Assembly: GCA_030640595.1 (NCBI GenBank)
Contig: DAOWJC010000131.1
Span: forward strand, 1 to 5,902
DNA from: Dehalococcoidia bacterium
GTDB taxonomy: Bacteria; Chloroflexota; Dehalococcoidia; Dehalococcoidales; DAOWJC01
DNA: 5,902 nucleotides
Direction: 5' to 3'
This document shows, in pieces, positions 1 to 5,439 of this stretch. Made by a program: the position numbers and the translations under genes. Position 1 is the stretch's first letter, and each line of letters begins with the position of its first letter. The notes under the pieces are model-generated. The model had not been told where the DNA came from and did not search any database. It was given only the letters and a program-made list of their open reading frames with translations.

Positions 1-545
1 CCAAGACCTATGGGTTTGGTTAAAATCAGGGCGTCTCCGTCTCTTGCCTTGGCATTAGTTATTATCTTCTGAGGGTGGACTAACCCAGCTACACAAAGGC
101 CATATTTTGGTTCATCATCTTTGAGACTATGTCCGCCTATTATGCTGATGCCAGCTTCCGCAGCCTTATCAGCACCACCCCGCAGAATCTCCTCCATAAT
201 GTTTAGCGGGAGCTTCTTTTCTGGAAAGCAAATAATATTTAAAGCTGCGATAGGGCGACCTCCCATAGCATATATATCACTCAAAGCGTTGGCAGCAGCA
301 ATAGCACCAAAGCTATAGGGATCATCAACATTGGGAGAAAAAAAATCAACCGTTTGAACTAAGGCAAGTTCCTCACTGAGTTGATAGACTCCCGCATCAT
401 CAGGAACTCCTAAGCCTACTATTACATTAGGGTCATATCTTATATCCATGTGACGCAGAACCTGCGTCAAGCCGTTAAGGCTTACTTTGCCCCCTCAGCC
501 ACTTTGCCTTGCCAAACCAGTTAAACGGATAACCTCGCCTGGCAT
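1..545 (-). CDS. selD: Selenophosphate synthetase SelD, selenoprotein (5' part, runs off window)
   Basis: SelD makes selenophosphate from selenide and ATP, the selenium donor for Sec-tRNA synthesis. About 181 codons are visible, roughly half of a normal SelD. The ATG at 545 follows a strong SD (AGGAGGTG, 558-551) by five bases. Codon 17 (497-495) is an in-frame TGA in SGUGGK. It falls at the position of catalytic Cys17 of E. coli SelD, with the essential Lys at residue 20, so I read it as Sec. Reading on through the TGA gives an unbroken, typical SelD: VPDDAG near 47-52, TVDFFSP with Asp67, DDPYSFG near 74-80, NALSDIYAMGG near 86-96 and GGHSLKDDEPKYGL near 137-150. These are the ATP/Mg-binding regions of the family. 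The gene follows selC by about 120 bp with no clear terminator between them, so co-transcription is plausible. In the gap I see only an isolated TATAAT (646-641) without a matching -35. Identity is very secure. Confidence 0.95.
452..497 (-). promoter_or_regulatory. Bacterial SECIS element of selD
   Basis: This is the UGA of codon 17 (497-495) and the hairpin after it. A perfect 7-bp stem, GACGCAG (468-462) with CTGCGTC (458-452), closes a three-base loop GTT, about 33 nt after the UGA. A smaller AAGCC/GGCTT hairpin lies between. Bacterial SECIS elements are hairpins inside the coding region, within roughly 16-37 nt of the UGA, with a G at the start of the apical loop; SelB binds them. The fit is good, though at the long end of the spacing range. 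SelB recognition is inferred. Confidence 0.7.
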
Positions 546-663
546 CCTTTCACCTCCTCTCTTTAACTGGGAAGTAATGTATGGAAAATTTGTAGATGCT
601 TGTTTTACTTCTTCTAATCTATCGTTTCATCCCCCATAGTATTATAGATTACTTAAATGAATG

Positions 664-755
664 CGGAGGGGGTGGGAATCGAACCCCCCGCGGCAATTAA
701 ATTGCCGCCAACGGATTTGAAGTCCGAGAAGCCCACCAGAGCCTATCCGCCTCCG
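664..755 (-). tRNA. selC: tRNA-Sec (anticodon UCA)
   Basis: This tRNA carries Sec to in-frame UGA codons. Seen directly: anticodon TCA (720-718) in the loop CTTCAAA, identical to the E. coli selC loop; a 6-bp D stem AGGCTC/GGGCTT with a TGGT loop; a long variable arm with a perfect 8-bp stem (690-708); and a T loop TTCGATT. The extended D stem, very long variable arm and UCA anticodon together are diagnostic of tRNA-Sec. The acceptor stem reads GGAGGCGG against CCCCCTCC, with one C-C mismatch, and CCA is not encoded (GCAT follows). Pairing extends two bases outward, so the exact ends are uncertain by about 2 nt. It sits between grdB and selD on the same strand, directly serving both selenoprotein genes. 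Confidence 0.96.
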
Positions 756-803
756 CTTTAATTTGATAGCCAAAAAGTCGGTTATTTTTGAGCCAGCTTG
801 AAA

Positions 804-832
804 ATGTTACCGCACTGCGCTACCCTTGTCAA
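804..832 (-). promoter_or_regulatory. Promoter for selC (and probably selD)
   Basis: TTGACA (832-827), a 17-bp spacer and TAACAT (809-804) make a strong sigma-70/A-type promoter. The start would lie near 797, about 40 bp before the mature tRNA. It is in the gap after the grdB stop codon, so selC need not depend on the glycine-controlled grd transcript. No convincing terminator is visible between grdB and this promoter, so grd read-through into selC is also possible. Confidence 0.7.
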
Positions 833-886
833 AAGGTAGGTGCCAAGGTGCATAGGGTATGTGATACAGCGCAAACCCCGTGTCGA

Positions 887-2203
887 CTATTCCTCAAACA
901 CGGTCTGTATTTCCACTTCCACCTGCAGGGCTCGCAGCGCCTTCTTAACCAAGTTGAGGCGCAGCTTCCTCTCCTCATCTTCGGGCAATTCGGGATTGCC
1001 TAAAGGATGAGGGATAGCCACGGCGGGCACGATGCGATTAGCCCCCACGGTCAACGAGATGGGCACTATTGAAGCCACATGCACCACAGGCAACCCTACT
1101 CGGTCTATCTCTTTTGCTAACGTTGCACCGCAACGTGTATCGGTCCCTCAGGTGGAGGTGAGAATCACCCCATCAACATCGGCCGCCTTCAACTTCTCCG
1201 CAATCGCCTTGCCAAACTTCTGAGAGTTGGCAACCGAAGTGGCATTACCTACAGTGACATAGTAGACGTCATACAGTTTACCAATGGTGCCGTCCTTCTC
1301 CAGAGCACGCATAGCGTCCAATGGCAAGACCCTATCCGGATCGTCGTTAGCGTAGGTTGGATCGTAGCCACCGTGACATGTCTGGTAGGCATCTGGGGTT
1401 AGGTCATCCACGCCGGCGATATTGTATTCGGCAAACTTGGAAGCGCTGGCAGCCTCTATTCGGTCCGGGTTACCCAGGGGCACTATCCCCCCTGAGGTCA
1501 CCAGGGCTATCGTAGTTGAGCGCAGGTCCCTAATCGCGGGGCTGGCTGGAACAAGTTCAAAGGTGGGCATCGGATACTCAGTCTGGAATGGTTCCCCCCT
1601 TAGTTTGGACAGGAGCATGTCTACCGCCCTCTCCGCCCCGGTTCGACCGACAAATTGATTGACCCTGATGCCGCGAGGGAAGTAACCCTCCTCTTGTGGG
1701 AGGCCAATCTCTTGCCCAAGGCCTAGTTTCCGGACGAAACCGGACATTTTAGGAATGGCCTCTTTCATGCCTCGAACCGAATCGGCGGTGGGGATAACGT
1801 AAACCTCCTTGCGGTAGAGGTCCAACGCCGGGTTCTCTTCGTACATGGCGGTGACCACCGGGATGCCCAGCTTCTTGCTTACCGCTGAACATGAGGCTCC
1901 GCAAGCAATGCCGTATCTGCCGGCAGTGAATGCCGGGCCAGCTACAAATACGTCTGGCTTATAACGGGAGACAGATTCCACTACCTTTTCTACCGCAGCC
2001 TCTATATTCTCAGCGAAGTAATTATCGCCGCAGATCATCGTAGCCACTATCTCCCCCTCTTCCCCTAAGGCCTGCTGCAAGGGTATGCCGGGACCAACAG
2101 CGCCCTCCTTAATCAGGGGAGGGATGTTGGCTTTCTCCTCGCCTCCTATTTGAGCGAAGAATTGATTCAAGTAATGGACTACTCTATATTTTTTCTGTGC
2201 CAT
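887..2203 (-). CDS. grdB: Glycine reductase component B, Sec-containing subunit GrdB
   Basis: GrdB is the substrate-specific selenoprotein subunit of glycine reductase. With the GrdE-derived subunits it activates glycine and passes a carboxymethyl group to the selenoprotein GrdA. The 438-residue product is read through an in-frame TGA at codon 352 (1150-1148), and the family length is about 436. The N-terminus (VVHYLNQFF, IGGEEKANIPP) is typical, as are AGPAFTAGRYGIACG near 89-103, GGIVPLGNPDRIE and HGGYDPTYANDDPDRVLP. The Sec region reads LTSTUGTDTRCG, followed by VPISLTVGANRIVPA and PHPLGNP up to a TAG stop. The family motif is usually UxxCxxC; here the middle Cys is Asp355 and only Cys358 remains. 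The start at 2203 has an AAGGAG site (2217-2212). It follows grdE by 23 bp, with no grdA between them. The glycine riboswitch upstream favours glycine over sarcosine (GrdF) or betaine (GrdH) as substrate. Without recoding it would be split into a 351-residue protein and a tail. Confidence 0.96.
1120..1150 (-). promoter_or_regulatory. Bacterial SECIS element of grdB
   Basis: The UGA at 1150-1148 is followed 12 nt later by a perfect hairpin: CGTTGC (1135-1130), loop GGT (1129-1127), GCAACG (1126-1121), with one more A-T pair outside. The loop begins 18 nt after the UGA and starts with GG. This matches the bacterial SECIS pattern of 16-37 nt spacing and a G at the start of the loop. Together with selC 370 bp downstream it makes Sec insertion the clear reading. 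Confidence 0.8.
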
Positions 2204-2226
2204 CTTTCCTTCTCCTTAAAGGCTTT

Positions 2227-3498
2227 CTAATATCCACGGGCGGTTAACTTGCCAAAACCTAACTGGCAGGTAGACCCCATAATGGTTTGTATCTCGACAC
2301 TTAGGCCCCCACTAGCAGTCACACTACCAACAAACCCTCCAGAAATGACCTCTGCCGATTTCAGGTCTCCAATGATATGCTTCATAGGGGGGAGAGTTAC
2401 CACCTCATTGGCATTGCCGACACTGATTACGGCGTCAGCTTGAGGCACTGCATCTGCCAGAGATTGGGAAGCACCATCTTGTCCAGCATACTCATCGGTG
2501 ATCAGCACCGTCTTTATCCCATACTCCTCCATCTTCTTGCAGAGCATCATCAAATCGGTATCGGGGTTGCCAAAACCTTCCTCGGCAATGATTGCCCCGT
2601 CGGCTCCAATGAGTTTCACCAATTTGCTGGCATAGTCTGTAGACCTCTCCTTGTCTAGCAAGGTGACATTCAAATTGGTGACGATGACCCCGACGAAGTT
2701 CAAATCCTTGCCATGCCTCCGATAGAGCTCCTTGATTACCGAATCGTTCAGGTGATGGTAGGTAGTGTGCTTGTCGCAAGCGGAGACGCAGTTACCGCTC
2801 ACTATAGCCCCATCCATGACTTCGTTGGGGTGGAGCAAGGTAGGTAGGAGCTTCTTGGCGTCAACCCCGTAAAACCACGTATCGTGCAACAGACCCTCTG
2901 ACAGCAGTGTGCTAAGGTAGACGACTCTGGGTAGGGTAGTATCGGTGACCGGACTCAATTCATAGACCTCCAGCTCATCAGGGGCAATATCCTTACACGC
3001 CTTGCCCAGGTAAACCGCGGCCCTCAATCCGGTGAGGCGCATAGCCTCCTCATAGGCGTGTGGGTCTAACCCATCAATGGGGTGCAGAACCAACACCACG
3101 TTGTTGATCTGAGAAAACGGCGAGTATTGGGCGCCAGGGCCGGTCATATCTATGAAGCCTTCCTGAGGGCCGATGATGCGACCCACGGTGGCTACTGCTG
3201 CCCCCCTCAGGACATTGGTTCTACCCGACCCCACCGTCCCCATCTTACCGACGAGCCCTGGAAAAAGCTCGCCTGACCCACTTACTTTGACCCTGGGCTC
3301 GATTACGTCTTTCACCGGGATTATCCTCACTTCCTCTCCTGGCCGCGCCAATTCAACATCCGCTTCAGATAATCTATCGTCTTGCCGGGCTAGAGCGATC
3401 AGTTCCTTTTTGTTTACATAGAGGGTGCTGTCTTCAATGATGGTCTCGTCACCAAATTGTACGTCTTTGATTTTGATTATCCCTAGTTCTAAGCGCAT
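2227..3498 (-). CDS. grdE: Glycine reductase component B proprotein GrdE
   Basis: GrdE is the precursor that self-cleaves into the two smaller subunits of component B. The new N-terminus becomes a carbonyl (pyruvoyl-type) group thought to bind the glycine amino group as a Schiff base. The 423 residues match the family length. The cleavage region is GNCVSACDKHTTYHH (235-249), with candidate Cys237 (codon 2790-2788) and Cys241 (2778-2776). Other family stretches are SGELFPGLVGKMGTVGSG near 73-91, IDMTGPGAQYSPFSQINN near 116-133 and EEGFGNPDTDL near 306-316. The ATG at 3498 follows AGGAGG (3510-3505) by six bases. It is the first gene after the glycine riboswitch and is followed at once by grdB. 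GrdG and GrdI are the sarcosine and betaine homologues; the riboswitch argues for glycine. In the classical cluster grdA lies between grdE and grdB, and here it is absent. Confidence 0.95.
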   Translation of the reverse strand: MRLELGIIKIKDVQFGDETIIEDSTLYVNKKELIALARQDDRLSEADVELARPGEEVRIIPVKDVIEPRVKVSGSGELFPGLVGKMGTVGSGRTNVLRGAAVATVGRIIGPQEGFIDMTGPGAQYSPFSQINNVVLVLHPIDGLDPHAYEEAMRLTGLRAAVYLGKACKDIAPDELEVYELSPVTDTTLPRVVYLSTLLSEGLLHDTWFYGVDAKKLLPTLLHPNEVMDGAIVSGNCVSACDKHTTYHHLNDSVIKELYRRHGKDLNFVGVIVTNLNVTLLDKERSTDYASKLVKLIGADGAIIAEEGFGNPDTDLMMLCKKMEEYGIKTVLITDEYAGQDGASQSLADAVPQADAVISVGNANEVVTLPPMKHIIGDLKSAEVISGGFVGSVTASGGLSVEIQTIMGSTCQLGFGKLTARGY

Positions 3499-3543
3499 AA
3501 TGAACCTCCTTTAGCTTTGTGGTAGCTTACCCTTCTTCTTCCC

Positions 3544-3581
3544 AAAACATACGGGGCAATCTGCTTCAAGCAGATTGCCCC
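3544..3581 (-). terminator. Riboswitch-controlled intrinsic terminator before grdE
   Basis: GGGGCAATCTGCTT (3581-3568) and AAGCAGATTGCCCC (3566-3553) form a near-perfect 14-bp stem around a minimal loop. It is followed by GTATGTTTT, a weaker U-tract than the plus-strand copy. The GGGG that opens this stem also pairs in P1 of the second aptamer, so the two structures compete. Confidence 0.8.
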
Positions 3582-3757
3582 TGTCCTTTTACCTGAGAGA
3601 TCATCCGCAACTGTTTACGGACTTACCCCTTCGGTGACTTCACGCAGAGGTCTCTCCAGGGGTTTTTGCTAACGACAGTCCTTTTGCCTGAGAGTTTCGA
3701 GACAACCCGGTCCCTTTCCCCTTCGGCTCCCTATACAGGGTCTCTCCTACCGTTGCG
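3578..3757 (-). ncRNA. Tandem glycine riboswitch controlling grdE-grdB
   Basis: Two successive glycine aptamers occupy about 3750-3674 and 3662-3578. Each has the family's conserved blocks: GGAGAG, (G/A)CCGAAGGGG, and a downstream CTCTCAGG(C/T)AAAAGGAC. The linker between them is short, as in cooperative tandem glycine riboswitches. Aptamer II P1 can form from CCCCTG (3662-3657) and CAGGGG (3583-3578). That P1 uses the same GGGG as the 5' arm of the terminator. Glycine binding should therefore stabilise P1, prevent termination and switch grdE-grdB on, which is the sense expected for a glycine catabolic operon. The motifs are seen; the on-switch direction is inferred from the overlap. Confidence 0.95.
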
Positions 3758-3762
3758 GTAAA

Positions 3763-3791
3763 AGTTTAGCATAGCTCACCATAATTGTCAA
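3763..3791 (-). promoter_or_regulatory. Promoter of the grdE-grdB operon
   Basis: TTGACA (3791-3786), a 17-bp spacer and TAAACT (3768-3763). Transcription would start near 3756, at the 5' edge of the riboswitch. The same -35, spacing and -10 hexamers recur at 5140-5168 before the second riboswitch. Confidence 0.85.
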
Positions 3792-3908
3792 GCATCTGCC
3801 CTCAGCATCCCAGTCTCATTCTGTTGAGCTGCACCTCGGCCAGGAGCCTCGTCACTCTCTCTAACATTCATCGCTCCACCTGGCGCCAATTTTAAAGGAG
3901 ATAATGTG

Positions 3909-4060
3909 TCACTAAGGTGTGGACGAGCGCAGATTTTTGACAAAGGGTAATATATCCACTAAAATTGCGGTTAACCTGATAATAGAATAAGGTGTGACGC
4001 AAGCTGTGGATTCAGTTAAACTAGTAAGGGGTTCCTCACCACTAAGGTGGGTCACAAGCG
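3909..4060 (+). repeat. Three diverged copies of a TAAGGTG motif
   Basis: TAAGGTG occurs at 3913, 3988 and 4043. Copies two and three continue similarly: TAAGGTGTGACGCAAGC and TAAGGTGGGTCACAAGC. The first continues TGGACGAGCGC. A near copy, TAAGGGG, starts at 4025. The copies sit on both sides of the -35/-10 pair at 3937-3965. They could be binding sites for an unknown regulator or chance similarity; spacing is irregular (75 and 55 bp). Confidence 0.35.
3937..3965 (+). promoter_or_regulatory. Promoter of the thioredoxin-reductase-like gene
   Basis: TTGACA (3937-3942), a 17-bp spacer and TAAAAT (3960-3965), close to the sigma-70/A consensus. The start would be near 3972, giving a leader of about 205 nt. 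A weaker second candidate lies closer to the gene: TTGAAC at 4105-4110 with TACTAA or TAAAAT at 4127-4135. Confidence 0.75.
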
Positions 4061-4068
4061 TATTGCTA

Positions 4069-4095
4069 TTTTGTCAACTTTAAGTTGCCACAAAA
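4069..4095 (+). repeat. Inverted repeat in the reductase leader
   Basis: TTTTGT...ACAAAA forms six outer pairs and CAACT...AGTTG five inner pairs around TTA, with a CC bulge on the 3' side. No U-run follows, so it does not look like a terminator. It could be an operator or a leader hairpin. Confidence 0.4.
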
Positions 4096-4178
4096 CCTAG
4101 GCTTTTGAACGTGTAACAGTCTTTTTTACTAAAATACATATTCTAGCAAGCAGGCATGGAAGAAAGACGGGGTGGAAT

Positions 4179-5117
4179 ATGGAGGCAGATTACGAGGTAA
4201 TTATTGTCGGCTGTGGTCCCGCTGGATTAGCAGCCGGGTTATACGCTGGTCGAGCTAGGCTTAAGGTGCTGCTTTTGGGCAGAGAAACCGCTGGCGGTGA
4301 GATGAGAGGCATAGAACAGGTGGAAAACTACCCTGGCTTTCCCGATGGTATCTCAGGTGCCAAGTTAGGCTTGGAAATGATGAAACAGGCTATGAAATAT
4401 GGCCTGCAGTTTAAGCTAGCCGAGGTCGAGGGAATCGAGTTGCGAAAGGACTACAAGGTAGTTAAGGCTAAGATAATTAGGGCTGGCGAAGCTACTTATC
4501 TGGCAGAAACGGTCATTATCGCCGGTGGCGCTCATCCCAGGAAGTTGGGCGTGCCAGGAGAGAGTGAATTTGCAGGCAAGGGCGTGAGCTACTGCGGGGT
4601 ATGCGACGCGCCTCAGTTTGCGGAACGAGTAGTAGTGGTAGCTGGCGGCGCAGACGCTGGCCTTACCGAAGCACTGTATTTGACACGGCTCGCGTCCGAG
4701 ATCATTGTAATTGAGCTAATGCCCCAACTGACCGCTAGCAAGATTCTTCAGGAGAGAGCCTTGGCTAACCCAAAGATCAAAATCTGCTGTGGAACCAGGA
4801 TTGAGGCCATAACCGGCGATAACCACGTTAAGGAGTTGGAGCTTCTTAATGTATTAACCAGCGAAAGAACAACATTGCAAGTGGGCGGAATTTTAATCCG
4901 AATTGGGCTTGAGCCTAATACCAGTTATCTAAGAGGTTTGTTATCTCTGGACAGTGAGGGGTATGTGTTAGTAAACGAGGAACTGGAAACGTCTATCCCA
5001 GGGATTTTTGCCGCAGGCGATATAAGACATGCATCGGCTAGACAAATAGCTACCGCCGCAGGAGATGGAGTAACGGCAGCGCTATCGGCTGGTAGGTTAA
5101 TAAAGTTAAAATACTAA
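4179..5117 (+). CDS. Thioredoxin-reductase-like flavoprotein lacking the usual NADPH motifs
   Basis: This 312-residue cytoplasmic flavoprotein has the length and architecture of low-molecular-weight thioredoxin reductase. It has an N-terminal FAD site GCGPAGLAAG (11-20), the segment ENYPGFPDGISG (49-60), a redox-active CGVC (Cys139, Cys142) in GVSYCGVCDAP, and a C-terminal FAD motif FAAGD (277-281) followed by RQIATAAGDG. The NADPH domain is atypical: GGGDSA is replaced by AGGADA (155-160), and HRRDxxRA is replaced by IELMPQLTAS (178-187), with no arginine pair to hold the 2'-phosphate. Ferredoxin-dependent flavin thioredoxin reductases and related groups also lack these motifs, so the electron donor may not be NADPH; this is inference. 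Beside grd genes, it probably reduces the thioredoxin that regenerates glycine reductase. The start is preceded only by a weak GGGGTGG three bases away, so translation may be modest. No terminator follows within the 22 bp before the next promoter. Confidence 0.88.
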   Translation: MEADYEVIIVGCGPAGLAAGLYAGRARLKVLLLGRETAGGEMRGIEQVENYPGFPDGISGAKLGLEMMKQAMKYGLQFKLAEVEGIELRKDYKVVKAKIIRAGEATYLAETVIIAGGAHPRKLGVPGESEFAGKGVSYCGVCDAPQFAERVVVVAGGADAGLTEALYLTRLASEIIVIELMPQLTASKILQERALANPKIKICCGTRIEAITGDNHVKELELLNVLTSERTTLQVGGILIRIGLEPNTSYLRGLLSLDSEGYVLVNEELETSIPGIFAAGDIRHASARQIATAAGDGVTAALSAGRLIKLKY

Positions 5118-5139
5118 GGTAGTGGAAGAGAGCTGGGGC

Positions 5140-5168
5140 TTGACAGTTACGGCAAGATGGGCTAAACT
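5140..5168 (+). promoter_or_regulatory. Promoter of the second glycine riboswitch
   Basis: TTGACA (5140-5145), a 17-bp spacer and TAAACT (5163-5168). Both hexamers and the spacing are the same as those before grdE, and 10 of 17 spacer bases also match. It lies 22 bp after the reductase stop codon. Confidence 0.85.
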
Positions 5169-5173
5169 TTTGC

Positions 5174-5354
5174 TGCAACGGCAGGAGATGCCTCATATTA
5201 AGGAGTCGAAGAGGAAAGAGACCGGGTTGTCTCGAAACTCTCAGGCAAAAGGACTGTCGTTAGCAAAAAGCTCTGGTGAGACCTCTGCGTGAGGTCACCG
5301 AAGGGGTAAGTCCGTAAACAGTTGCGGATGATCTCTCAGGTAAAAGGACGGGGC
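5174..5354 (+). ncRNA. Second tandem glycine riboswitch, partly diverged
   Basis: Both aptamers keep the conserved 3' block CTCTCAGG(C/T)AAAAGGAC. Aptamer II keeps CACCGAAGGGG. Aptamer I has drifted in its 5' half: GGAGAT in place of GGAGAG, and GTCGAAGAGG in place of GCCGAAGGGG. Aptamer II has GGTGAG in place of GGAGAG, which puts one mismatch in the pairing with CTCTC. P1 of aptamer II is still possible in altered form: GCTCTG (5270-5275) with CGGGGC (5349-5354), again overlapping the terminator's 5' arm. This compensated P1 suggests the switch stayed functional for some time. It precedes the gcvT-like remnant and then the symporter. Whether it still binds glycine well is uncertain. Confidence 0.88.
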
Positions 5355-5383
5355 AATCTGCTTGGAGCAGATTGCCCCTTTTT
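5350..5383 (+). terminator. Intrinsic terminator of the second riboswitch
   Basis: GGGGCAATCTGCTT (5350-5363) and GAGCAGATTGCCCC (5365-5378) form a long stem, followed directly by TTTTT (5379-5383). This is a textbook intrinsic terminator with a better U-tract than the copy before grdE. It is also the first terminator met by transcripts from the reductase gene. Confidence 0.9.
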
Positions 5384-5439
5384 GATTGGGGAGAAGAAGT
5401 AAAAGCATTTAAGAACCATTTGTGCAGGGGGGCTAGATA

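Larger units (their letters stand above)
3519..3791 (-). repeat. Inverted-repeat copy A: promoter, glycine riboswitch and terminator
   Basis: The whole regulatory cassette before grdE recurs in opposite orientation at 5140-5409. The 3' part of aptamer I with the linker, and most of aptamer II, are nearly identical between copies. The terminator hairpins differ by one base. The first half of aptamer I and the promoter spacer have diverged. Similarity ends in a shared GAAGAAG stretch just past the terminator. The two copies flank the thioredoxin-reductase-like gene as a long inverted repeat. Confidence 0.9.
3792..4178. other. Divergent regulatory region between grd operon and reductase gene
   Basis: About 390 bp separates the grdE promoter from the reductase start codon. 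I see no credible protein-coding gene in either direction. It holds a strong plus-strand promoter (3937-3965), three related TAAGGTG-containing motifs between 3909 and 4060, and an A/T-rich inverted repeat (4069-4095). The predicted leader of the reductase mRNA is about 205 nt, long enough to hold regulatory structure, but I recognise no known riboswitch or T-box there. Confidence 0.6.
5140..5409 (+). repeat. Inverted-repeat copy B: promoter, glycine riboswitch and terminator
   Basis: This is the inverted counterpart of 3791-3519, with the same order of elements and near-identical central blocks. Most differences are in the 5' half of aptamer I. The repeats flank a gene of about 0.94 kb; their arms are regulatory RNAs rather than transposon ends. 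Confidence 0.9.

Noticed and set aside
121..318. A 65-codon plus-strand ORF
   Set aside because: It is antisense to selD, whose translation is fully conserved here.
616..650. AATCTAT/ATAGATT pairing between selC and selD as a terminator
   Set aside because: It is a weak A/T stem with a loop of about 21 nt and no U-run; more likely chance, possibly related to tRNA 3' processing.
788..1003. A 71-codon plus-strand ORF near selC
   Set aside because: It overlaps the selC promoter and runs antisense into the end of grdB, with no SD site and no recognisable protein features.
887..1093. A separate 68-residue protein
   Set aside because: It is the C-terminal tail of GrdB after the Sec codon, in the same frame, with VPISLTVGANRIVPA typical of the family.
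1148..1150. In-frame TGA in grdB as a real stop or a pseudogene mutation
   Set aside because: Translation continues in the same frame with the conserved GrdB C-terminus, the TGA is at the family's Sec position, a SECIS-like hairpin follows at the right distance, and selC is next door.
2377..2658. Open frames on the plus strand inside grdE, and other frames inside grdE and grdB (1422-1658, 2492-2779, 3173-3421)
   Set aside because: They are antisense or out-of-frame shadows of well-conserved genes, with no family resemblance.
3519..5409. Inverted repeats as ends of an insertion sequence or transposon
   Set aside because: The arms are recognisable promoter-riboswitch-terminator units, the gene between them is a flavoprotein and not a transposase, and I see no target-site duplication.
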